Shown here one piece after another: positions 11,704-24,700 of a DNA stretch of 64,000 nt. A program made the position numbers and the translations under genes. This stretch comes from Williamsia muralis NBRC 105860 (lineage in GTDB: Bacteria; Actinomycetota; Actinomycetes; Mycobacteriales; Mycobacteriaceae), in NCBI RefSeq assembly GCF_001598915.1, contig NZ_BDAP01000001.1, forward strand, positions 744,001-808,000, read 5' to 3'. Below the pieces are notes generated by a model. It searched no databases. It was given only the letters and a program-made list of their open reading frames with translations, and was not told where the DNA came from. The first letter of the stretch is position 1. Every line of letters begins with the position of its first letter.

Positions 11704-11799
11704 ACACACGGGTGCCCGAGGGATGCGTCGGGCTGAGATCTGGGTCGCGAACCTGCCCATGACCGTTACACCTGATCCGGGTAATGCCGGCGAAGGAAG
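11704..11799 (+). promoter_or_regulatory. TPP (THI-box) riboswitch before thiOSG
   Basis: Contains the conserved THI-box parts in order: CTGAGAT in the pyrimidine-sensing arm, CCTGATCCGGGTAATGCCGG in the pyrophosphate arm, and the closing GCGAAGGAA. It ends nine bases before the thiO ATG, overlapping the ribosome site region (GGAAGAAGGTGGG), so thiamine pyrophosphate probably blocks translation initiation. Recognised from the family consensus. Confidence 0.93.
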
Positions 11800-11807
11800 A
11801 AGGTGGG

Positions 11808-12874
11808 ATGAAGTCTCTCGCAATCGTCGGTGGCGCCGTCATCGGTCTGGCATGCGCGGTCCGTGCCGCCGAATCAGGCTGGCAGGTAACCGTTTACGAT
11901 CCAGGTCACCTCGAGCCGCAGCGCGGCGGCGGGCTCGTTTCCACTGCGGCATCTCGGGTGGCGGCCGGGATGCTGGGCATCGCGGGGGAGAGTCGCACCG
12001 GTGACGACGTCTACCTCGCGTTTGCCGAGCAGGCGATGTCGCGCTGGCCCGAGTTCGTCGACAGGCTGGGCGACGATCAGGTGGTCGCTGCCTCCTCGAG
12101 TCTGATGGTGGGTGTCGACAGCGCGGACGTCGGCGAGCTGGCCATGGTCGCCGAATGGCTGGCCCGACGCGGGCATCCGATAGAACCGTTGACCGGCAGG
12201 GAGATCCGTGCACTCGAGCCCGCGGTGTCGGGGCGGGTTCGCAGTGGATACCTGGCCCGGCGAGAGATGGCAGTGGACAATCGCCGCCTGCTGGCCGTGC
12301 TGGCCGACCGCGCGGCGACGTCGGGAGTACGGATCGAGACCACAACAGTCCACGACCTCGCGGAGATCTCCGCCGACCAGGTGCTGCTCGCCGCAGGTGT
12401 CGGGTCGGCCGCGCTCTGGACCGGGCTCCCGGTCTATCCGTCCAAGGGCGAAGTTCTGCGACTCGGATCCACGCCCGGCGCACTGCCGCCGCCGAAACAC
12501 GTTGTGCGCGGCCGGGTCAACGGGCGGGCGGTGTACGTGGTGCCTCGGCCCGACGGCGTTGTCGTCGGGGCCACCCAGTACGACAGCGGGTTCGACCGGC
12601 GACCCGTGGCCGGTGGGGTGGCGGACCTGCTCACCGACGCCATCGAGCTCATGCCGTCATTGCGCGAGTACCACCTGCTCAGCGCCGAGGCGGGACTGCG
12701 TCCCGCAACACCCGACGGAATGCCACTCATCGGCAGGCTCGACGACCGGACGATCGTGGCGACGGGTCACGGTCGCAACGGGATCCTGATGTGCCCGGTC
12801 ACCGCAGATCTGGTGGCAGACATCCTCTCCGGCAAGGAGATCGACCAACCAGCGACAGAACCAGGGAGATTCGC

Positions 12875-12890
<16 letters not shown>
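11808..12890 (+). CDS. thiO: Glycine oxidase ThiO
   Basis: FAD enzyme that oxidises glycine to the imine used for the thiazole ring of thiamine. The 360-residue protein is of the DAO family: an N-terminal dinucleotide motif at residues 8-13 (GGAVIG, where the middle glycine of GxGxxG is alanine), a substrate domain, and a C-terminal GLRPATPDGMPLIGRL plus ATGHGRNGILM. The start is the ATG at 11808 after GAAGGAAGAAGGTGGG; an in-frame ATG at 11784 lies inside the riboswitch and is rejected. The gene overlaps thiS by 16 bases and is controlled by the TPP riboswitch just upstream. Confidence 0.93.
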
Positions 12891-13883
<993 letters not shown>

Positions 13884-13950
13884 GACCGCCGGTGAAGATC
13901 AGTCACAAGGATGAGGTGGGCGGCGGTGCTGCTCTGGCACACTGAGGGCC

Positions 13951-15060
13951 ATGATCAGAGTTCAGGGCCTGACGAAGGTCTATGGCAAGAACCAGGTGGT
14001 CAGCAACCTCACGTTTGACGTGAAACCAGGTGTGGTGACCGGTTTTCTGGGTCCCAACGGTGCCGGCAAATCCACCACCATGCGGATGATCCTGGGGCTC
14101 GACCGTCCCACCTCGGGTACCGCGACCATCAATGGGTTGCCGTACCGCGAGCTCAAGAGGCCGCTGACCCAGGTGGGCGCGCTGCTCGACGCCAAGTGGG
14201 TGCATCCGAACCGCACCGCCCGCAGCCACCTGCGGTGGATGGCCGCGTCCAACGGGATCCCGAACCACCGCGTCGACCAGGTGCTGGCCGACGTCGGACT
14301 CACCGAGGTGGCGGGCAAGAAAGCCGGAGGCTTCTCGCTCGGCATGTCCCAGCGCCTCGGGTTGGCGGGTGCACTGCTCGGCGACCCAGGTGTCCTGCTC
14401 TTCGACGAGCCGGTCAACGGCCTCGATCCCGAGGGCATCGTCTGGATCCGAAAGTTCATGCGGGCTCTGGCCGACCAGGGTCGCACCGTGTTGGTGTCGA
14501 GTCACCTGCTCACCGAGATGTCGCTCACCGCAGAACATCTGGTGGTGATCGGCCGCGGTCAGCTGATCGCGGATGCGTCTGTCAAGGACTTCACCAGCAG
14601 CGCGCAGGTCACCGTCCGCGTGCGTAGTCCCAAACTCGGCGAACTGCAGGCTGCGCTCGCCGCGGCCGGGCTGCGTTCGGTGCCGGTGGCCGACGACGGG
14701 GCAGGCCCGTCGCTGCGCCTGGAGAACGTCACCACCGACCAGGTCGGCGACATCGCTGCGGCCAACGGCATCGGTCTCCACGAGCTCTCGGGCAAGACCG
14801 CTTCGCTCGAGGAAGTCTTCATGTCGATGACCGCGGGCGCTGTCGAATATCACGGCAACGACGCGATGGCCTTTCCCGGACAACAACAATCGGTGGCCTC
14901 CTATCCTGCTCAGCAAGGTCAATTCGCTCCGCCGCCACCGGGGTGGGGTCCGCAACCAGGTGTGCAACCGCCGGCGGGCCAACCGGGTTACGCGCAACCG
15001 GGTCATCCGCAATCAGGTTGGGACGAATCGGGTCAGAATCAATTCGGGGGTAAAGCCTGA
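13951..15060 (+). CDS. ABC transporter ATP-binding protein with Pro/Gln/Gly-rich tail
   Basis: Cytoplasmic ATPase of an ABC exporter of the bacitracin/antibiotic (CcmA-like) group. It has Walker A GPNGAGKST near residue 40, signature SLGMSQRLG, Walker B LLFDEPVNGLD and switch His in SSHLLTEM. After about residue 305 the normal C-terminal domain is followed by about 65 residues rich in Pro, Gln and Gly (for example AQQGQFAPPPPGWGPQPG), which is not needed for ATP hydrolysis. The stop overlaps the permease start (TGATG), so the pair forms one transporter. The substrate is unknown; the thi genes on both sides do not define it. Confidence 0.9.
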   Translation: MIRVQGLTKVYGKNQVVSNLTFDVKPGVVTGFLGPNGAGKSTTMRMILGLDRPTSGTATINGLPYRELKRPLTQVGALLDAKWVHPNRTARSHLRWMAASNGIPNHRVDQVLADVGLTEVAGKKAGGFSLGMSQRLGLAGALLGDPGVLLFDEPVNGLDPEGIVWIRKFMRALADQGRTVLVSSHLLTEMSLTAEHLVVIGRGQLIADASVKDFTSSAQVTVRVRSPKLGELQAALAAAGLRSVPVADDGAGPSLRLENVTTDQVGDIAAANGIGLHELSGKTASLEEVFMSMTAGAVEYHGNDAMAFPGQQQSVASYPAQQGQFAPPPPGWGPQPGVQPPAGQPGYAQPGHPQSGWDESGQNQFGGKA

Positions 15061-15809
15061 TGCTCACCAACGCCGTAGCGGCAGAGCGCATCAAACTCGT
15101 CACCACCAAGTCGCCGTACTGGTGTGTCGGCATCGTCATCGTTCTCGGACTGGGACTGGCATTCCTCTTGGGGTGGGCCACCAATGCCGACAACACCTCG
15201 GACAGCGAAGTCAACGTCTCCGACTTCGTGGTCGGTACCACCGGATTCGGTGTCACGGTTCTCATGATCATGGCCGTGCTGGCGGTCACCAGTGAGTTCC
15301 GTTTCGGCACCATCCGGACGTCGTTCCAAGCGGTTCCGCAGCGTTACAACGTCCTGTTGGCAAAGGCGGCCGTATACGGCGGGCTGGCTGCGGCAGTCAC
15401 GTTTGTGCTCACCCTCATCTCGGTTCCGATCGGCAAGGCGATGTCGGGTTCCGACGTCGACCTGCTCGGTTCCCACGCCATCCGGCTGTATTGGGGCGTT
15501 CCGCTGTACGCATTCCTGGCTGTGCTGATCGGGTTGGGTATCGGTGCACTGATCCGCCAGACGGCCGGCGCGATCGTTGTCCTGCTGGTCTGGAGCCTGG
15601 TGCTCGAGAACGTGCTGTCGGCGATCCCGAAGGTCCAGGACGTTGCCGGACCCCTCATGCCGTTCCTGAACGCCAACCACTTCATCGACGGCCGCGAACT
15701 TGGATTCGATTGGTACTGGAACGAATACGGGTCGCTGTTCTACTTCATGGTGATCACCGCGTTGGTCTTCGGTGCGGCGATCTACGTGACCGACCGCCGC
15801 GACGCCTGA
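15060..15809 (+). CDS. ABC transporter permease
   Basis: A 249-residue membrane protein with about six hydrophobic segments, including VGIVIVLGLGLAFLLGWA, VLMIMAVLAVTSEF, AFLAVLIGLGIGALI and YFMVITALVFGAAIYV. The segment SEFRFGTIRTSFQAVPQR is typical of ABC-2 type permeases paired with antibiotic-resistance-like ATPases. It starts in the last base of the upstream ATPase gene, so the two are co-translated. It probably forms an exporter with that subunit. Substrate unknown. Confidence 0.88.
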   Translation: MLTNAVAAERIKLVTTKSPYWCVGIVIVLGLGLAFLLGWATNADNTSDSEVNVSDFVVGTTGFGVTVLMIMAVLAVTSEFRFGTIRTSFQAVPQRYNVLLAKAAVYGGLAAAVTFVLTLISVPIGKAMSGSDVDLLGSHAIRLYWGVPLYAFLAVLIGLGIGALIRQTAGAIVVLLVWSLVLENVLSAIPKVQDVAGPLMPFLNANHFIDGRELGFDWYWNEYGSLFYFMVITALVFGAAIYVTDRRDA

Positions 15810-15830
15810 CCAGACGACGCCGAGGTCGCG

Positions 15831-18464
<2,634 letters not shown>

Positions 18465-18497
18465 TTTCTATTGTCCAAGGGCAGCTTACGCCGCTCG

Positions 18498-20120
18498 TCA
18501 AGTCAGCTGCAGCAGCAACGCGCGTTTGTCGATCTTCCCGACCGCGGTCACCGGCAGACCGGCGACCACCTCGAGCTGGTCGGGTTGCTTGAACGTCGCC
18601 AGCCCACGGTCGGCGAGGAACTGCCGGATGGTCGGGAGATCAGGCGCCGGGCCGTCGGCGACGATGACGGCGCAGATGCGTTCGCCGAGAGAGTCGTCGG
18701 GAACCCCGATGACCGCTGCCTGCCGAATGTTGTTGTGGGCGACAAGGTTCTCTTCCACATCGTCGGCCGCGACGTTCTCGCCGCCGCGGACGATGGTGTC
18801 CTTGATGCGGCCGGTGACGATGAGATGGCCCGAGGCCAGTCTCCGCACACGATCACCGCTGCAGTAGAAGCCGTCGTCGGTGAACGACCGCCGGCCCTGC
18901 TCGCCGGCGCGGTAGTAGCCGCGGATGGTGTACGGACCGCGCACCAGCAATTCACCTTCCGTGCCGTCAGGGACTTCATCGCCGTTCTCGTCCACCACGC
19001 GCAATTCGTCGTGGTCGCTCATCGGGCGACCCTGGGTGCGGGTGACCGTTTGTTCGTCGTCGGTGAACCGGGTGTAACAGATCAGCCCCTCGGCCATCCC
19101 GAACACCTGCTGCACCGCGCCGCCGAACGCCGCGTTCGCTGCGATCGCGTCGGATTCGGCGATCTTGGCCCCGCCCACCTGCAGCAGCCGCAGTGACGAG
19201 ACGTCGGCGGGTTCCCATTCGGTCGCGGCGGTCCAGACCTGGGCCAACGCGGGTACGAGTGCCACCGCGGTGACCCGGTACTTCTCGATCAGGTCGAAGG
19301 TGTGGTCGGGAGAGGGGTTGTCGGTGAACACCGCGTGGCCACCGACGGAGATGATGCCGAGCAGCCCTGGGCAGGCCAGCGGGAAGTTGTGTGCGGCGGG
19401 AAGCGCCACGAGGTAGGTGTCGGAGGAGGTCCACCCGGCCACCTCGGCGCTGAGTTCGGCGTTGTACCGGTAGTCGTTGTGGGTGCGCGGGATCAGTTTG
19501 GGCAGACCTGTGGTGCCACCGGACACCAGGAAGAGTGCGGGGCTGTCGGGATCGGGGGTGGGAACAACCTCGAGGCAGCTCGGGTCGCCCTGTGGCGGTG
19601 CGGCCTCGCAACCCCGGTCACCGTCGACGAAGACCGCGCGGATGGTGTCGACGCGCCCGCGCAGCTGGTGGGCCAGGTCGCGGTAGTCGTACCCGCCGGC
19701 GTGTCCGTGGCAGACATAGGCAACCGCCCCGGCCGTCTGAGCCAGATGGGCGATCTCGTTGATGCGGTGGGCGGGCAGAGTCATCACGGGCGCGATTCCG
19801 GCTCGCAGCATGCCGAAGAAGTTGACCGCAAAATCCACCGAGTTCCGGTTCTGCAGCACCACGCGTTCGCCAGGGCGCAGGCCGGCCTCGACGAACCCGG
19901 CCGCACGCCGGGCCGACGAGTCGGCGAGGTCGCGATAGCTCAGCGTGCGGGTGATGTCGGAGACGGCGGGTGCATCCGGTGCGGCATCGGCCTGGTCCCA
20001 CAACATCCGCCAGAGGGGTGTCTCTCGCCACAGGCCCAGTTCCCGGTACCGCGTCGCGGCCGTCGGGGGGTGGGGTGTGAAACCGCTCGTGAGGTCGCTG
20101 TCATCGTGCATCACAGACAT
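18498..20120 (-). CDS. mbtA: Salicyl-AMP ligase MbtA-like
   Basis: Stand-alone adenylation enzyme that activates salicylate and loads it on the aryl carrier domain of MbtB. The 540 residues match the DhbE/MbtA group: ATP loop LFLVSGGTTGLPKLIPRTH at about residues 196-214, aryl-acid pocket region AAHNFPLACPG, FGMAEGLICYTRFTD, YCSGDRV, and C-terminal catalytic lysine K529 in TAVGKIDKRAL. ATG start is at 20120. It diverges from the salicylate synthase gene with two iron boxes between, so it should be induced by iron starvation. It could in principle use 2,3-dihydroxybenzoate, but the neighbouring salicylate synthase argues for salicylate. Confidence 0.93.
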   Translation of the reverse strand: MSVMHDDSDLTSGFTPHPPTAATRYRELGLWRETPLWRMLWDQADAAPDAPAVSDITRTLSYRDLADSSARRAAGFVEAGLRPGERVVLQNRNSVDFAVNFFGMLRAGIAPVMTLPAHRINEIAHLAQTAGAVAYVCHGHAGGYDYRDLAHQLRGRVDTIRAVFVDGDRGCEAAPPQGDPSCLEVVPTPDPDSPALFLVSGGTTGLPKLIPRTHNDYRYNAELSAEVAGWTSSDTYLVALPAAHNFPLACPGLLGIISVGGHAVFTDNPSPDHTFDLIEKYRVTAVALVPALAQVWTAATEWEPADVSSLRLLQVGGAKIAESDAIAANAAFGGAVQQVFGMAEGLICYTRFTDDEQTVTRTQGRPMSDHDELRVVDENGDEVPDGTEGELLVRGPYTIRGYYRAGEQGRRSFTDDGFYCSGDRVRRLASGHLIVTGRIKDTIVRGGENVAADDVEENLVAHNNIRQAAVIGVPDDSLGERICAVIVADGPAPDLPTIRQFLADRGLATFKQPDQLEVVAGLPVTAVGKIDKRALLLQLT

Positions 20121-20149
20121 GGTGGTGATCGTAGACTTGGCCCAGATCA

Positions 20150-20168
20150 GTTGGTTAGGCTAGCCTCA
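20150..20168. promoter_or_regulatory. IdeR/DtxR iron box 1 (mbtA/mbtI intergenic)
   Basis: GTTGGTTAGGCTAGCCTCA matches the consensus TTAGGTTAGGCTAACCTAA at 15 of 19 positions by eye. It lies 30 bases upstream of the mbtA start in the divergent promoter region. Expected to bind iron-loaded IdeR and repress. Confidence 0.8.
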
Positions 20169-20173
20169 AGCGC

Positions 20174-20192
20174 GAGAGTTAGCCCATCCTAA
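20174..20192. promoter_or_regulatory. IdeR/DtxR iron box 2 (mbtA/mbtI intergenic)
   Basis: Read on the minus strand, TTAGGATGGGCTAACTCTC matches the consensus at 13 of 19 positions. It starts five bases after box 1 and may serve the rightward mbtI-mbtB-mbtG promoter. The remaining 144 bases before the mbtI start show no other clear element. Confidence 0.65.
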
Positions 20193-20336
20193 GTCCGCGG
20201 TTGCTGGGATCATTGGGGCACGGACGAACTTTCGATCGACAAGACGCCTGACAAGTCCGTGGGCCACTGGGGTCCACACGTGGTGCGGGTGAGTAGAGGA
20301 TGCCATGAGCAGCAGAGCATTTGCCGGGGCGATCGC

Positions 20337-21725
20337 GTGACCGCGACCATCGACACCAACAGTGACAACAAGGGCGGCGACAACAAGGGCGGCGACAACA
20401 AGGGCGGCGACGAGTCCGGGGCGCTCCACGGGGACCTCGGTGCCGCACAGATCTGTGCGGCCTGGGCGCAGGCGGATGTCGCCGACGACTACGTCGTGTA
20501 CGAACGCGAGAATCGCTGGGTTTTCGCCGGGGGACAGCGGGCCAGCGTGGTGCTCACCACCGACGAGGTGGTCACGACGATCGGGACCGAGTCGACGTCA
20601 CAAGCTTGGTCGGGCCTACCTGCCGGCGCGATCTCCGCAGCGCTCGCCGGGCTGCCCTTCCCGCATTGGCGTGTCTACGGATGGATCGCGTTCGACTTCT
20701 GCGCGCCGGGTCTCGGTGCCGGCGATCACCTCACCGCAGGCAGCGTGCTCGCCCACCTCGTTGTGCCCGAGTTCGAGGCATGGGTGGAACCCGACGGCAT
20801 CCGGGTGGAGGGTGGCGGCGACGAATTGGCCGAGAGACTGCGCGAGATGGCGGCCCGTGCGCCGCATTCTCACCCGGTCTCGCCCAGTCCCTTGCCTGTC
20901 GACGACGACCCGTCGGACTACCGGGGTCGCGTGGCGAAGGCGGTCGCGGAGATCCATCGCGGTGACTACGAGAAGGTGATCATCTCGCGAGGGGTCGATG
21001 TCCCCTTCGACGTCGACATCGCCGCCACCTACAGCGAAGGCCGGAAGAAGAACAACCCTGCTCGTTCGTTCCTGCTTCGGCTCGGTGGTCTCGAAGCTGC
21101 GGGTTTCAGCCCGGAGCTCGTCGGATCGGTTGATGCCAATCGCCGGATCGTCACCGAACCACTGGCGGGCACACGCGCATTCGGCAGGTCTCCCGAACTC
21201 GACGCAGCCGCTCGTGCCGAGCTCGTGTCGGATTCGAAAGAGATTGTGGAACACGCGGTTTCGGTACGTACCTCGTTCACCGAGGTGCAGTCGGTGGCGC
21301 TGCCCGGCACCACCGCGGTGACCGAGTTCATGGTGGTCCGCGAACGGGGCAGTGTTCAGCACCTCGCTTCGACCGTGCAGGGAACGCTGGCGCCGGAGTT
21401 CGGACCCTGGGATGCGCTCGAGGTGCTCTTTCCTTCGGTCACCGCCTCTGGTATCCCGAAACCTGCTGCGGTGGATGCGATCTACCGCCTGGAGGACACC
21501 AGGCGCGGGCTGTACTCGGGAGCGGTTCTGACCGCCTCGTCCGAAGGCGAGCTCGAGGCGGCACTGGCTTTGCGCACCGTCTTCCGGGAAGGCAGCCGGT
21601 CCTGGGTGCGCGCCGGTGCCGGCATTGTCGGCCAGTCGTCTCCCGAGCGGGAATTCATCGAGACGTGTGAGAAGTTGGGGAGCATCGCGCCCTATCTCGT
21701 CGAACGCACATCCGACGACCGCTGA
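20337..21725 (+). CDS. mbtI: Salicylate synthase (MbtI/Irp9-like)
   Basis: Chorismate-utilising enzyme that converts chorismate to isochorismate and then to salicylate plus pyruvate. About 462 residues from the GTG at 20337 (MbtI is 450). Visible MbtI features are the water-activating lysine segment YEKVIISRGVDVP (K213), SFLLRLGGLEAAGFSPEL, the EPLAGTRAFGRS active-site loop, SDSKEIVEHAVSVRTSF and YSGAVLTASSEGELEAALALR near the end. The start is uncertain: an in-frame ATG at 20259 would add 26 residues. Right after the start, three exact DNKGG repeats precede the fold. It is divergent from mbtA and close to mbtB, with two iron boxes upstream. Confidence 0.93.
   Translation: MTATIDTNSDNKGGDNKGGDNKGGDESGALHGDLGAAQICAAWAQADVADDYVVYERENRWVFAGGQRASVVLTTDEVVTTIGTESTSQAWSGLPAGAISAALAGLPFPHWRVYGWIAFDFCAPGLGAGDHLTAGSVLAHLVVPEFEAWVEPDGIRVEGGGDELAERLREMAARAPHSHPVSPSPLPVDDDPSDYRGRVAKAVAEIHRGDYEKVIISRGVDVPFDVDIAATYSEGRKKNNPARSFLLRLGGLEAAGFSPELVGSVDANRRIVTEPLAGTRAFGRSPELDAAARAELVSDSKEIVEHAVSVRTSFTEVQSVALPGTTAVTEFMVVRERGSVQHLASTVQGTLAPEFGPWDALEVLFPSVTASGIPKPAAVDAIYRLEDTRRGLYSGAVLTASSEGELEAALALRTVFREGSRSWVRAGAGIVGQSSPEREFIETCEKLGSIAPYLVERTSDDR
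20364..20408 (+). repeat. Three exact 15-bp tandem repeats encoding DNKGG
   Basis: GACAACAAGGGCGGC occurs three times in a row at 20364, 20379 and 20394, inside the disordered N terminus of the salicylate synthase. In-frame repeat length means copy-number changes would not break the protein. Confidence 0.9.
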
Positions 21726-21730
21726 GCCGT

Positions 21731-24700
21731 GTGATGAACGACGGTACCGAGCCCACTGACAAGGTCGGCCTCGATGAGATCCGCCGGCAGATCGCCGAGC
21801 AACTCGGGTGCTCTCCGGAGACCATCGACGACGACGCCGACCTGATCGGACTGGGTCTCGATTCGATCCGGATGATGAAGATCGCGGGTGGCTGGCGCAA
21901 ACGGGGCCACAACGTGAACTTCGCGCAGCTGGCCGAGGCCCCATCGGTTGCCGCCTGGGCGAACCTCATCGGTGGGCACCCGGAATCGGAGCGGTCACAG
22001 GCAGGCGGGGTGTCGATTCCTCCGTCGACGCAAGAACATCCGGCATCGCCGGATGCCCCGCACGAGGCGCTCGCCGAATCGGGACCCTTCCCGTTGGCGC
22101 CGATGCAGCATGCCTATTGGATCGGCCGCTCCGAAGGTCAGGACCTGGGCGGTGTCGCGGCCCACCTCTACGTCGAGTTCGACGGAGCCGATGTGGACCC
22201 GTCACGGCTCCGAGAAGCCGTTGCACATCTGGTCGCGGCGCATCCGATGCTTCGGGTACAGATCCTGTCCGACGGTACGCAGCGCGTGCTGGCCGAACCC
22301 GGCCGCGAGGTGTTCGGCGTCGTGGATCTCAGATCGACCGACGATGCGCAGGTCGAGCAGACCCTGAACGAACTGCGGCAGAACAAGTCTCACCAGATGC
22401 TGCCGATCGAAGAAGGTCAGGTCCTCGACATCACCCTGACCCTGTTGCCAGACGGCAGGACGCGACTTCACGTCGATGTCGACATGATCGCCGGTGACGC
22501 GATGAGTTACCGGACGATGCTGGCCGACCTGGCTGCGGCCTATCACGGCCGTTCACTACCTGCCGTCGAGTTCACCTACCGGGACTACCTCGCCTGGCGC
22601 GGCGAACACCCGGACGTCAATCGTGATCGCGATCAGCAGTGGTGGGTGAATCGGCTTGATGAATTACCCTCGGCCCCAGTGCTTCCGCTGGTGCCGCGGT
22701 CGCAGCGAACCGACGAACACCGGGTGGTGCGTCATCACCACTGGATCGACGCGGCCGCCAAGGAGACCCTCATCGCGGCAGCGCACGAGCGCGGCGTGAC
22801 GGTGGCCATGGCTCTGGCGTCGGTGTTCGCCGAGTCGATCGCGCGGTGGTCCAGTTCGCCCCGATTCCTGCTGAATCTTCCCCTGTTCCAACGCGAGGCC
22901 GTACATCCCGACGCCGATCGGCTGATCGGCGACTTCACCACCTCGGTCCTGCTCGACGTCGACGCCTCTGCCCACTCATCCATTCTCGACCGCGCCCGCG
23001 CGTTGCAGAAAGTGATGCACGCGAACGGGTCTCATGCCTCCTACAGCGGGCTCGAGGTACTGCGCGACCTGGGTCGCCATCGCGGAGAACAGGTGCTCGC
23101 GCCGGTGGTGTACACCAGCGCACTCAATCTCGGTGAGCTGTTCGACGACGATGTGGTGCACACCTTCGGCGATCCCGAGTGGATCGTCTCGCAGGGCCCG
23201 CAGGTCCTGCTCGATGCGCAGGTCACCGAGGTGCGGGGCGGACTACTGCTGAACTGGGACGTGCGTGAATCTGCGTTCTCTCCAGGGGTCATCGACGCGA
23301 TGTTCACCCAGTACCGTGTCGCGGTCGACAGGCTCACCCTCTCGAAGGCGGCCTGGGAGGCCGACACCACACCGCAGCTTCCCCTCGATCAGCGTGCGGT
23401 GCGCGACAGGGTCAACGCGACCGACCACCCGACCAGCGAACAGGTGCTGCACGAGGGCTTCTTCTCGTGGGCGGCAAGGACTCCGGAGGCTGCAGCCATC
23501 CGGTTCGGCACCGAGGGCCTGTTGACCTATCGTGAGGTCGGCGCAGCAGCTCTCGCTGTCGCGGGGGCGCTGCACCAGGCGGGTGTCAAGCCGGGTCAGG
23601 CTGTCGCGGTACAGCTTCCGAAAGGCCCCGAACAGGTCATCGCCACCCTGGGCATCCTCGCGGCCGGTGCCTCGTACGTACCGGTGGGTCACGACCAACC
23701 CGCGGCGCGGCGAGCGCACATCCTTACTGCCGGACAGGTTGTTGCCTGGGTGGGTGCCACTCCCGATCCCCACCTGCCGACCGGCCTCACAGCGCTCACC
23801 TACACCGACGCCGCACAGTGTCCGGCCCCTCTTGCAGAGGCAGTGATCCCGGACCGCGAGTCCGTCGCGTACGTGTTGTTCACCTCCGGATCCACCGGGA
23901 TCCCCAAAGGGGTCGAGGTGCCACACCGGGCGGTCATGAACACCATCGACGACCTGCATCACCGCTTCGGTGTGACTGCCGCCGACAGCGCCCTGCTGGT
24001 CTCCAACCTCGAGTTCGATCTGTCGATCTACGACATCTTCGGACTGTGGGGTGTCGGCGGCACAGTTGTCACGATGACGGACGCCGAGCGCACCGATCCC
24101 GACGTCTGGAAGGCACTGATCGAGCGTCATTCGATCACGCTGCTCGCATGCGTACCCAGCCTGCTCGACATGCTGCTCAACGCCACACCCGCCGGCAGCA
24201 CCGCGCTCGCGTCGGTGCGCGCGGTGTTCCTCGGTGGCGATTGGGTCGGCGTCGACCTGCCCCGCCGCATGACGGCGCTGGCACCGGGCGTTCGGGTTGC
24301 CGGTCTCGGTGGTACCACCGAGACGGCCATCCACGCCACGATCTGCGAGACGGTGGACCCGCCTGATCATTGGGCCGCAGTGCCGTACGGAACACCGCTG
24401 AACAATGTGCAGTGCCGGGTTGTCGACGCCACGGGCAACGACTGCCCGGACTGGGTGGCAGGCGAACTGTGGATCGGTGGAGCCGGGGTCGCGCACGGAT
24501 ATCGCGGCGACCCCGAACGCACCGCCGACCGCTTTGTGCGCCACCACGGCCAGAACTGGTATCGCACCGGCGATCTGGCGCGCTACTGGCCCGACGGCTG
24601 CCTGGAGTTTCTCGGACGTGCCGACCATCAGGTGAAGATCCGCGGCTACCGGGTGGAACTGGGTGAGGTCGAAGGCGCGCTCCGGTTGCTGCCAGGGGTG

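Noticed and set aside
20259-20336. Longer N terminus for the salicylate synthase (ATG at 20259)
   Set aside because: The extra 26 residues are unlike the family and the region lies close to the iron-box promoter; GTG 20337 gives the expected length. Not fully excluded.
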